Positions 33,501 to 43,563 of a DNA stretch of 64,000 nucleotides are shown one piece after another. This stretch comes from Thinopyrum elongatum. Lineage: Eukaryota; Streptophyta; Magnoliopsida; Poales; Poaceae. Numbering within the stretch: position 1 is the first letter of the stretch; every line of letters starts with the position of its first letter. The stretch spans positions 517,440,929-517,504,928 of the forward strand of contig CM022297.1 in the NCBI GenBank assembly GCA_011799875.1, read 5' to 3'. The position numbers were made by a program, and so were the translations under genes. A model generated the notes under the pieces. That model ran no database searches. It saw only the letters and a program-made list of their open reading frames with translations, and was not told the DNA's origin.

Positions 33501-36195
33501 ATCGAGTCGCTAATGTATATTTAAAGATAAATATAACGTCTCTACACAACTTGTATAAGTACCGGGCCCATGATGAACGTATTTACAGAAGCGCCTCAAT
33601 GGTATCGAGACGCAAAAGAAACGTGTCTATGTGAGTAGAGACGTGATATGAGCGTGTCTATCATAACGTCTCTACTTGTGTAGACACGATGTTGAACGTT
33701 TCTATATAGCGTCCCATGTCATGTAAAGACGCTTCACAAGCGTGTCTACATGGTTTGAGACGGTCCGTGGGAAGACGCTCCAAAGACGCTTTACTAAAAC
33801 GACTCTACAGTTGCCTAGAGGTGAAATAACACGTCCCTAGGTATGAAATTTGACGTCTCTACTGGCAGTTTTTGTTGTAGAGCCTCTACTAGACTACCTC
33901 GTTGATCAAAGATGATTAAGGTTTCCTAACCATAGACATGAGTTGTCACTTGATGACGGGATCATATCATTAGGAGAATGATGTGATGGACATGACCCAT
34001 CCGTTAGCTTAGCATATGATCGTTCAGTTTATTGCTACTGTTTTCTTAATGTCAAATACATATTCCTTCGACCATGAGATCATGCAACTCCTGGATACCG
34101 AAGGAATACCTTGTGTGTTATCAAACGTCACAACGTAACTAGGTGATCATAAAGATACTCTACAGGTATCTCCGAAGGTGTCTGTTGAGTTGGCGTGAAT
34201 CGAGATTGGGATTTGTCACTCCGTATAACGGAGAGGTTTCTCTGGGCCCTTTCGGTAATACACATCACAAGAAGCTTGCAAGCAAAGTGACTAAGGAGTT
34301 AGTTGCAAGATGATGTATTACGGAACGAGTAAAGAGACTTGCCGGTGACGAGATTGAACTAGGTATAGAGATACCGACGATCGAATCTCGGGCAAGTAAC
34401 ATACCGACAGACAAAGGGAAATACGTATGTTGTCATAAAGGTTCGACCGATAAAGATCTTCATAGAATATGTAGGAACCAATATGAGCATCCAGGTCCCG
34501 CTATTGGTTATTGACCGGAGAAGCGTCTCGGTCATGTCTACATCATTCTCGAACCCGTAGGGTCCGCACGCTTAACGTTCGTTGACGATATAGTATTATA
34601 TGAGTTATGTGAAATAGTGACCGAATGTTGTTCGGAGTCCCGGATGTGATCATGAACATGACGAGGAGCTCCGGAATGGTCCGGAAGTAAAGATTGATAT
34701 ATAGGACGATACTATTTGGTCACCGAAAAGGTTTCGAAATGTATCGGGTATTCATCGGATCACCGAAAGGGGTTCCGGGAGGCCACGAGAGCATATTGGG
34801 CCAAACGGGCCAACGAGGGAGAGCACACCAGCCCGCCCCCACCTCTAGGCTGGCGGCCCTAGGAAGGAAAAGGGGGAGGGCTAGCCCCTCCTACCTTTCC
34901 CCTCCACATGAGAGAAAGGAAAGGGGGGGCACCTCCCCTCCTGCCTTCTCCCTAGCGCCAAGAAAGGAAGGGGGGCGCGGCCAGGGCAGGAGCCCAGGGC
35001 GGCCGCTGACCCTCTTGGAGGCGCCCTAGGCTGCCTCCCCTCCTCCCCCCACCTATATATATGTGAGGAGGGAGAGGGCCAACACACACCACGATCCCCA
35101 AGCCGTGTGCGGTGCCCCGTCTCCCTCTAGTTTTAGTTCCTCCTCCGTCCAGGACCGTTGTGCTTGGCGAAGCCCTGCGGATAGTTTCACCACCACCGTC
35201 ATCACGCCGTCGTGCTGCCGGAACTCATCTACTACTTCGCCTCTCTTGCTGGATCGAGAAGGCGAGGACGTCATCGAGCTGAACGTGTGCTGAACGCGGA
35301 GGTGCCGTGCGTTCGGTACTTGATCGGAAGGATCGTGAAGGTGTATGACTATATCAACCGCGTTGATAAACGCTTCCGCTTAACGGTCTACAAGGGTACG
35401 TAGACACACTCACCCCTCTCGTAGCTATGCATCTCCATGGATAGATCTTGCGCGTGCGTAGAAATTTTTTGTTTTCCATGCAACGTTCCCCAACAGTGCG
35501 ATTCGTGGTTGGCCGTATCTGCGTATTTCATAGGCAGGAGCAGAAGGGGGCTCTTCTGGCAGCGTGTGCATGATTCGTTTCACGTGCGAAAGCACGTTGC
35601 TCCCTACCAAATGCATATCATCCATGAACGCAATGGGAAGTCGCTAGCGTATCGATGGTACACCATCCAGACCACTGTCGTCAAGTTTTGTAGCATTGTT
35701 GGTCGGCTGGAGGCAAGGTGGCCATTGCGCGTGGCGGCCATGGAGATCGTAAGTTTTGCTTCTTCTTGCTCAACTTGTTGTTTGCTTCATTCATTCACTC
35801 TGTTGCTCTGTGCGCTGCCGTGATGTACCACGGGATAGATGGTAGACCATTTACACACATACACTGCTGGATGAAGCTCAAGAGGCAGTATGTGTGGGAC
35901 GACATGATCCGTTCATGAAAAACTTGTTGAGCATCCGGTTAATCTCGTTGAATTTCATCTATTGTTGAACTAGACTTATTTGCATGCTATGTATGGATGA
36001 TTTGTGCTATTTTCTATCTGAACATTCATGAATTCTGTCGTGTTTGATGAATTTTGTCTAGTCAGTTGAAATGCGGTTTAAAATGTATGCTGATAGTGTC
36101 GGATGGTCGGCTCCCGCATCCGTGTCCGCGGACTGGTCACCCCTGTCCGCAGATGGATGCGGTATCCGGTTTGCGGGTCTGCGTTGGAGATGCCC

Positions 36196-36578
36196 TTAGT
36201 TAGATCGGCATACATTGTTTATGTATACAACTCTGTTAGATGTCATACTATTGCAAATATCTTTATTCTGGAACTCTCTATGGTGTTATCTAAGCCCTAC
36301 ATATTTTCTTACACTCATGAGTACTGTAGAAAACACCTGAAATATCAAGCTCTAGGATTTTCTTAATTACACTCTGAAATGTCACTATGATTTTGCAATA
36401 AGCGCCAACTGACATCCCGCTCTGTTGTCTTCCCGTAGTATCATATGAGAGACCATTACCTGAACAGCGGCTGCGTGTGAGCTCAGATCAGGAGGATTTG
36501 ATGTGGTCGTTGTTCCGCCAATTTGTCTTACAATTGTGGGTTATGGTGCATTTTTTTGTAAGAGAATCACAGCGGCTC
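36196..36578 (+). pseudogene. Displaced 3' flank of response-regulator duplicate C
   Basis: It continues the copy C flank that stops at 17516 and matches 16471-16862 (shared landmarks TATACAACTCTGTTAGATGT, TATGGTGTTATCTAA, TTACCTGAACA and GGAGGATTTGAT). Non-coding. It shows the DNA on both sides of the Harbinger element was once contiguous. Confidence 0.8.
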
Positions 36579-37303
36579 ATAAACAGATTAAATGAACAAA
36601 ATGCTTAACAGATTTCGTCCAACAAGTAGTTTGTGGCAGGCAATTTTTTCTTCCTATCCCCGCAGGAAAGAAAATATTTCTGTCAACAGATACACCAAAA
36701 ACAGAGCTGCACCCTGGAGAGAACACATTTGGTCGATAGACCGATTTGCGACATCTGAGTATTTGTTTCCTCCTATTTCCAGAAGGAAATGGAAATGTGT
36801 TTCTGCTAAATTACTGCATTCCAGATATATATACCAAAAAAAAAAAGGGAGAAGAGATGAGGTGTGCAGCAGCAAATTCAGATCAGAACAGTTTGGTACA
36901 TATTTTTTTCCCCAAATACTACTACAGTAGCTTATAATCATTCAGTCACTGGAGAGCAGCGGTTCTGTTTTACAATGTACAAGCAGGCGAGACGGCAGGC
37001 TTGAAACTGAAGCTAGCTGCACATCCCCAGCCTTACAACCTTGATAAAATCCTTAAAGAAACAAACGAACAAGCGAAAGGAATAGCAAGCGGAACTAGAG
37101 CAGCACTAATAAACCCTAGCTAATTTTGCTTCCGCGCGACCCCAAATAGTTCCCTTCATAAAAACCCGGAAACAGCTCGTCATGTCGCTGGAGCTGCTGA
37201 TCACTTCTTGGTTGATCAGAGAGGTAGATCCATACTAAAGAAAATAAAAAAAAGAAAAACACATGCAGGAAGAGAAAAAAAAAACTGATCTGCTGCCATG
37301 CTG
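36579..37303. other. Region downstream of CTP synthase, includes its 3' UTR
   Basis: No separate gene is supported. The part adjoining 37304 must contain the CTP synthase 3' UTR on the minus strand. The polyadenylation site could not be fixed by eye. An A-run lies at 36835-36846. Confidence 0.45.
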
Positions 37304-40300
37304 CTAGATGTGAATACTGCTGCCATTTGCAAAGTACGTCGACACCAGGCTGTTCATCTTGAACTTTGTCTTAGGGGCTCCGGGACCGGCGATGCACCTG
37401 GTCGGTGAGCTGACAGCACCGGAAGTACGCTGAAGCAGGTGCTCTAGCTGTCCAGATGACGCAGCGATCAATCCTGTACATATTCAAGCACATTGTTTAT
37501 GTCATTTTGTTGTTAATTTGGTCAGGTTCTCAGCTTTGCCAAGTGAAATCGACATCGAAAGGAAACAGACAGTATAGTGTATCAGACAGAGTGAAGTGCA
37601 GTTTTGAGGATGTTTTACCTAAGAAAAGTGGTGATGGCTTTCCAGGCCTAGAGTTAAATTCAGGATGAAATTGCGTGCCCACGAAAAACTTATGAGTTGG
37701 TAGCTCAATAATCTGTATCGAGTAAAGCATTTCACATTAGATATTTGGAGGAACAAAAATATTAGTGCGTTACTAATTCTAACAAAAATTTAGTAAGCTT
37801 ACCTCCATGCGTCTCCCACTTTCATCCCTGCCCACGAAAGAAAGCCCTGCTTTCTCAAATTCTGAGACCATGTCAGGATTCACCTGAAAAAGTGGAGAAT
37901 GTTTCTATCACCAAACTGGATTAATAATAACAGAACGTTACATGTCATCGCATTCTTTGACATACCTCGTATCTGTGGCGGTGTCGTTCGTCTACATAGT
38001 TAGCATTGGCATACCTATAACAGTTCAAATCTCGTACAATTATTTCCAGGACATGAAATGTGAAGAAGGCGTCAAAGGTAAAGTAATAATGTACGAGCTT
38101 TCTTACAGTTTAGCAGATTTGCAGTTGTTGACCTGGAAAAATGTCCTCCTTGAACCGAGGCGCATCGTCGCGCCCATGTGAGTTTTGGAGCCCTGCAGAG
38201 GCATTGTGGAAGGTGCAGCGTAAGCACAAGGTGATTTCACAGAAATAAACTACTTAAATACAATAGCTGGTAAGGCAACTTACCTCTGGCATGAAGATAA
38301 CACATGGTGTTTTTGCAGCTGGATCAAACTCCGTGCTATTAGCATCACGCAGCTTCATGACAGAACGCGCATACTCGATCACTGCAATTTGCATGCCCAA
38401 GCAAATGCCGAGATACGGAACGTTGTTTTCTCGCGCATGTTTTGCAGCAAGAATTTTTCCCTGGACACCTCTGTCTCCAAAGCCTCCCGGAACTAGTATG
38501 CCGTTTGCACCCTGAGGTTGAAAACTCTTTCAGATTTCTGCATAATTGCCATCTTTGAAAATATATGCAGTGCTTACCTTTAGTAGACCCCATGCTTTCT
38601 CATAGGCATCAGGCGTCTGTACAATGAAACAATACCCAAGATCAGTATATTCACCGTCATAGAAAGTGGGATTAAAATGATATCCGGTAAAAATGCGCTG
38701 ACCTCTTCAGCAGCAGAATCTTCAAGATCACATGAAGGAACCCAGTCCACTACCAGTTTCCTGTCCAAAGCAACCGACGCATGCAGAAGAGCCTGACAGA
38801 GGTATCAGAAAATAAACTTGATTACACCCAAAAAAATGTATCCAAACATAGCCGTTCTCTCAAGGGAGGTTGCAAGATTTCACTAAATGCCTACAAAGCT
38901 AAGAACTACGCCAAGGAACACTTGAGTAGTTGAATCATGCACGGATAAATGTCAAGTAAATCACCTTCAAAATAGACAGGTAGGAATCCGATATGCCGGT
39001 ATATTTTCCAACCATGGCAATCCTGACCTGAAAATTTTTTTGCACAATAATGTTTAGCACCAGATAAGACTTACATGTATTACTGAAGGTAACAATTCAA
39101 AGAATCAGAGCACCAACCGGAGATTTCAGTTTGTCGAATCTGCTGGCTCTTTCAGTCCATTCAGCCAACTTAGGTTCTTGAGGCACTTTCCCCACACTAT
39201 ATAAGAGAAGAAGGAATGCTAAGTACACCAATAAATGAGTCAAATTGATAATCTAATCATACTTGGGCAAAAAAGACGTACCACCAAAGGCCCAGAACCT
39301 TCAAAATAGCTTCATGGGCTCTCTGATCCTGCAAAAATACCAGTACATATCGTTATCTAAGCACACTTAAATTTGGATTCAGTTAACAGAAGAAACTTTA
39401 TGAGACATACCCTGAGCAACAAAGGGATGTGCCAGATGTTTGTTACATCATGGAGATTAACGATATTCGAAACCTGACAGAATAAACTCAAAAATCAGCA
39501 CTAATGTTGTACTAAAGGAAATACATACTTGCTAATGTACAGAGTTTCCAGTAGCGTTGCAATAAAAGGAAATACTTATTACCGGAACTTGGCAAAACTG
39601 CGAGAGTTTCAGTTTCACATTTTCTTCCAGTGGCTGCCATAAAGCACAGAGCAAACAATGTGCAAAGTTAACCATCAGCATCGACGGACTGAAAACAGGG
39701 GGTAGGGCTATGGAAGAATGAAAATACAAGACAAATCCTGCATGATACCTGAGTACTGCGGCATGCCAAGATATCAGGCATCAACCCAAGTCCTCTTAGT
39801 CCACGGACACTATGCTGGGTGGGCTTTGTTTTCTGAATAAATGATAGTTTGTATTATTTAAAGGAAACGATGTAAACGAAAATGAGTATCACGGACAATG
39901 GTAATATTTTCAGTATTATGGAGCTTCCTTGTGAGTAAAAGTTACCTGTTCACCAACTACGGTTAGAACTGGTACAAGACTAACATGAACCAGGCAAAAG
40001 TTTCCAGCTCCTGAAATGCGTATTGAGTAAGATCAGGTTAATGGAAACTCAGTTTTACTTACAAAATAAAAAACTGAAGTTAGATATTGTAAAGCATGGT
40101 CAAAGAAATAAGGAAAACACTCAAGGCCTTCACTTTTTTCTCACCTACGCGGTACGAAAATTGACCCAATGCTTCGATAAAAGGCATTGATTCGATGTCC
40201 CCTGCAGCAAGAATGCAACTGTTATACAGTGAAATTATTTTGACCCCTCAACCGGCAATACTTGCAAACAAGTGTGTCCGTCGTGTGATTAACAAGTGCG

Positions 40301-42770
40301 CTGGTTTGCTGCAGTAATTTAGTATGTTGTTTTACCTATAGTGCCACCAAGTTCTATGACACAAACATCAGCTGGCTTATCTGTGCCATCAACCGGATTC
40401 ATAGCCACGCGTTCAATCCAGTCTTGTATTTCATCGGTAATGTGCGGCACAACCTGACAAAAGAAGACTTAGTCAGAAAAGTCATCAATAAAAGTTGCAC
40501 TATTTGCATACGAACTTACAAAAACAGGGAACTCTATCGTAGTTACCGACTCGCACCTGAACAGTTTTTCCCAGGTAGTCTCCTTTTCGTTCTTTGTTAA
40601 TAACAGCCTGTATCAAATTGAAACTCAACTGTTAGATGATAAAAGCACAAAGAAAAATTAATTTAATTCTCCCTCAAAAATTTAATTTATTTTTCCAAAA
40701 AAAAGAACATGTCTTGTAAGGAGGATATCAAATCTAAGTGATAGCATATTCTCCGGCGGTCCTAAACTTTGATAGCTACATAACTCCCAACAGCTACATA
40801 TGGCATTTAATTGCAGTTAGGCCCATACAAGATTTGTCAAGGTGAAATGTAAACCACATAACTCTGGTAAAGTGACACAAGAAATTATTTGTGGGTCCCA
40901 TGGAAAATCCTGGCAATCAAGTACCCAAACAAGAAAATATCACCAGTCTGCAAATGTCAAAGGTGAAGTATAAACCACAAATTTTCACTGGATAGCCTGA
41001 AGTCTAATGCGCACTCAGACAAAGACTGATCATATATCCCGGATCACCTGGTAGATCTTTCCAGTGGTTATGTTGTTGTCGCGAGTTAGCTTGATGTCCA
41101 GAAACCGCTCGTAATTTCCAAGATCCAAGTCCACCTTTGACCCAAAAAATGAGAGAGAGATATGAAAAGGAGGTCCATTGAATCCTTGAAAGAACAAAAG
41201 GGAAAAAATTGCAATTATCCCATACTTAGCCCATTTTGTAAGAATTCTAGAACGAGGAAGAAGATAAGAAAAGTGTGCCCCTTTTGACAAGTGGGCATGT
41301 TGCCAAAATTTTGGGTGCTGACGAGGCATTATCTTGTACTAGGTGCTGAGGTGGCATTTTGTTATCCATGGTTGGTTGGTGCACTTTGTTTTCTTGATAA
41401 CCCAAATACTTCAGTATTTTAGACTGAACCCCAGCTACTCTTGTAAGTAGTGGTTTAGTACAGTTTAGTGCAGGACAAACAGCTAGTTAAGTACAGTTTA
41501 GTAGAGTGGTGTGGCACAGCTTGTAAGAGGTTGACGGTGAAGCAGCAGCTAGCAGTAGTAGTGATAGGTACCTCGCCGCCGTCGTCGAGGACGAACACCT
41601 CGCCGTGCTCGAAGGGGGACATGGTCCCGGCATCGGTGTTGAGGTATGGATCTGCACATCACATGGGCATGGCAGTGAGAAAATAAACAAGATGAGAGCC
41701 AGAGTCAGAAAAGAGCCGGCCGTTGGTTACTCCAGATTATTAGCTCTCTAATCTATAGGAAGGATTTGGTAAAGAAGTACTCCTAGACCCAAGATGCATA
41801 GTACATGACAGGACAAGGAAAAATACAGTTTGTTAGTGAAGATTAAAGAAGTAGACCCAAGAAAGGTTCGTGGCACTTGGCCTGGGTCAAGAGACAGAAA
41901 GTTTGAGTTAAGCTTTCAAGACAAAAGGAAGTTTCAGTTGAGACAAAAAATCTGCCTGGGCGAGCAGAGCACGAGGTGCCAAATTTGACCCGGATTACCG
42001 GCTGCCCGCCCCCATGTCATAATATAAAATACACCTGGGAAGTGAGAGGAGTTCATGTGTTTCAAGGAACCGGGACAGTGACACTGGCCGACATACAAAG
42101 TATCAGATCAGATTCAACAAAGCAAACACAGGCATCGCCAAAGAAAATGAAAATGAACCGTCAAAAACTGTTAATCCCTCCTATTCGTCGCAGATTTAGT
42201 ACAACGTTGTAACGGAGGAAGCACATGCCATAAAAAAAAATTAGACTGAGGAAACAGTTGAGAATATCATATTACTGGCCTGCAGAGTGCGTGCATTTTG
42301 CCCTGATTTGGGGAGAAGAGTTGGTTGGTTTTGTGAGCTAGGAAGAAGAAAACCGTACCTGTAATTAACCTAGCTAGCTAGCTAGAGGTAGTTAACTAAC
42401 CTAGCTGCTGCTGCCGGTAGTTTTGAAACTTGGAGTGGACAAGAACAGAGAAAAAACAAAGAGGGGGACACGTTGGTGCCCTGTGCGATCACGTGCCCAC
42501 CATTACCAAGGAGCAGAGCAGACGGCAGTTGTTTTCTTTTCATTTTTTCCGTCTCTCTCTCTCTCTCTCTTCTGGTTTTGACCGGCAAAGGAAAGAAATG
42601 GGGAACCGGCGGCGGGAAGTGCGGGGCTGGAGGAGGAGGAGGCGGCGGTTACCTATCTTGATGGAGGTGACGCGGAGGCCGCAGGCCTTGAGGAGGACGC
42701 CGATGCTGCTGGCCGTCACGCCCTTGCCCAGGCCGCTCACCACGCCGCCGGTCACCAGCACATACTTCAT
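37304..42770 (-). CDS. CTP synthase, 599 aa, 21 exons
   Basis: Makes CTP from UTP, ATP and glutamine, the last step of de novo pyrimidine nucleotide synthesis, in the cytosol. Exons: 42770-42653, 41651-41572, 41134-41048, 40607-40557, 40453-40336, 40201-40145, 40010-39946, 39832-39749, 39633-39583, 39473-39411, 39328-39282, 39196-39118, 39027-38965, 38792-38703, 38616-38578, 38511-38284, 38192-38107, 38014-37966, 37883-37803, 37712-37619, 37473-37304. All introns are GT-AG and the lengths sum to 1800 bp. Start MKYVLVTGG is the conserved N-terminus. P-loop [10 protein letters not shown] is at residues 8-17; the synthetase domain runs to ~275. The class-I glutaminase domain has oxyanion loop VPGGFGDRG (~371), nucleophile Cys401 in GICLGMQ, and His528/Glu530 in FHPEF. 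Length is normal for plants. No broken codon was found, so it is probably functional. Confidence 0.95.
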
Positions 42771-42930
42771 GTCCACGCGCGTCGCCGGTCACTCACCGCA
42801 CTGGCAGCAGGCTGGCTAGCTCGTGCTGCCGCTGCCTTCTTGGGGGTTCGGAGAATGGGGGAGGAGGAGAGGAAGTGGCCGAGGTTTTTGGTTTGGATGG
42901 AATGAGAGGGGAGGGAGGAGGTTGGCTGTG

Positions 42931-42938
42931 TTAAATAG
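42931..42938 (-). promoter_or_regulatory. Probable TATA box of the CTP synthase gene
   Basis: On the minus strand CTATTTAA lies about 160 bp upstream of the start codon, which would put the transcription start near 42900 with a 5' UTR of about 130 nt. Inferred from position and sequence only. Confidence 0.5.
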
Positions 42939-42982
42939 AAGCGGGAGGTAGGCAGGCCACTGAGGCGGGGACAAACCACTGG

Positions 42983-43002
42983 CTCTCTCTCTCTCTCTCT
43001 CT
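42983..43002. repeat. CT/GA microsatellite upstream of CTP synthase
   Basis: A perfect (CT)10 run lies about 215 bp upstream of the start codon. A shorter run occurs in intron 1 (42552-42570). GA/CT tracts are common in plant core promoters. Confidence 0.9.
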
Positions 43003-43563
43003 ACTCGTAACTGAAAGTGTAGCGCCTCAGAAAAAAGCGTTGGCCCCTTTCATTTTCTCTCTCTGGTTTCTGTCAAAATCCAATGGATAGTACATAATTT
43101 ATCCATGGAAAATCTAGGGCCCCCCGAGGACCACATCTGATCCGTATGTTTATTTTTTTATTTCTTCAAATTTTTAGGTTTGTGGTTTTTTTTTTCAACT
43201 CATCCCGTCATGCCAATAACCTCGGGGCGCGTTAATTAATGGCCTGATTTTGGATCGGTTCAAGCGCGCGGGAATTCCAGTTCAATTTTCTGCCAGTCGG
43301 ACGCGCAAAAGCCGCGGGGTGAATCGAGTCTGCAATCTTGTTTGTTGTTTTTCAAAAGGGCCGCACACAAGTTTTTCGGAAATCAGCCGCCTTGCGTGCA
43401 CGTAAGGATTGGTCTAAAATATTGGGGGATAAGTGTTCGCGTGTTTTTCTATGATATGTTAATCCTAGGTTATCACAAACTCAGCCCCTCCCTCCCCCTC
43501 CAAGAACTTAGAACCCATGTTTTGGTGTTGTGCCTCTGAACTTTTTCAAATTCCCCTTTCCGG
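43003..43563. other. Distal CTP synthase upstream region
   Basis: No gene was seen. Short T-runs lie at 43152-43200. Nothing else could be supported. Confidence 0.35.

Larger units (their letters stand above)
25223..33880. mobile_element. CACTA-like DNA transposon, non-autonomous, 8.66 kb
   Basis: The ends are inverted: CTACAACAAAA then CATGTCAGTAGA at the left, and the complement of the right end reads CTACAACAAAAACTGCCAGT. The motif GTAGAGACG, in both orientations, clusters near both ends (about 25297; 33533, 33640, 33662, 33850 and others). This matches En/Spm subterminal repeats. The outermost bases are CGCTA and TAGAG instead of CACTA/TAGTG, and no 3-bp target duplication is visible, so the superfamily is an inference. 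No transposase domain was recognised inside. Confidence 0.6.
18039..35495 (+). mobile_element. Copia LTR retrotransposon (BARE/Angela-like), itself carrying a nested insertion
   Basis: 5-bp target duplications GTGCG flank it at 18034-18038 and 35496-35500. Order: 5' LTR 18039-19814, primer-binding region from 19815, leader to 21061, gag-pol 21062-25045, purine tract CAAGTGGGAGAC (25067-25078), 3' LTR 25079-25222 plus 33881-35495. Removing the CACTA-like insertion gives a 7.0-8.8-kb element of normal Copia size. The integrase-before-RT order and YVDD identify Copia. gag-pol carries nine stop codons, so it is not autonomous. Confidence 0.92.
25079..35495 (+). repeat. 3' LTR of the Copia element, split in two
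   Basis: The first 144 bp (25079-25222) end at AATACCGTG. The LTR resumes at 33881 (AGCCTCTACTAGAC) and runs to …GTTCCCCAACA at 35495. Compared with the 5' LTR, about 9 bp (TCCCTAGTG) are missing or altered at the split. The interruption is the CACTA-like element 25223-33880. A TATA-like element occurs at 35052-35064. Confidence 0.92.
17999..35917 (+). pseudogene. Harbinger-associated Myb/SANT-like (ORF1-type) gene, disrupted
   Basis: Reading starts at ATG 17999 or 18017 and stops being contiguous at 18038, where the Copia LTR begins. The same frame resumes at 35501 and runs to about 35748. Visible motifs are DEFLCD…WLAV before and across the break, then FWQRVHDSFH, ERNGKSLAYRWYTIQ and KFCSIV. 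This is the arrangement of plant NAM-associated/PIF ORF1 proteins, which have a Myb-like DNA-binding fold and assist Harbinger transposition. A GTAAGT donor follows at 35749. A further coding stretch (HGIDGRPFTHIHCWMKLK…, stop at 35915-35917) lacks a clear acceptor. The 17.5-kb insertion makes the gene non-functional. Confidence 0.7.
17517..36195 (+). mobile_element. PIF/Harbinger-type element, split by a Copia insertion
   Basis: The left end GGACATCTCTAAAGCGGACC and the complement of the right end (GGGCATCTCCAACGCAGACC) are inverted repeats about 35 bp long. TTA flanks both sides (17514-17516, 36196-36198). The paralogous empty site with a single TTA is at 16471-16473. Without the Copia the element is about 1.2 kb, too short for a transposase, but it carries an ORF1-like reading frame and is probably non-autonomous. 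Confidence 0.85.

Noticed and set aside
25223..33880. Harbinger or Mutator identity for the large insertion
   Set aside because: No TTA/TAA or 9-bp duplication flanks it, and the subterminal GTAGAGACG clusters fit En/Spm-type elements better, though without certainty.
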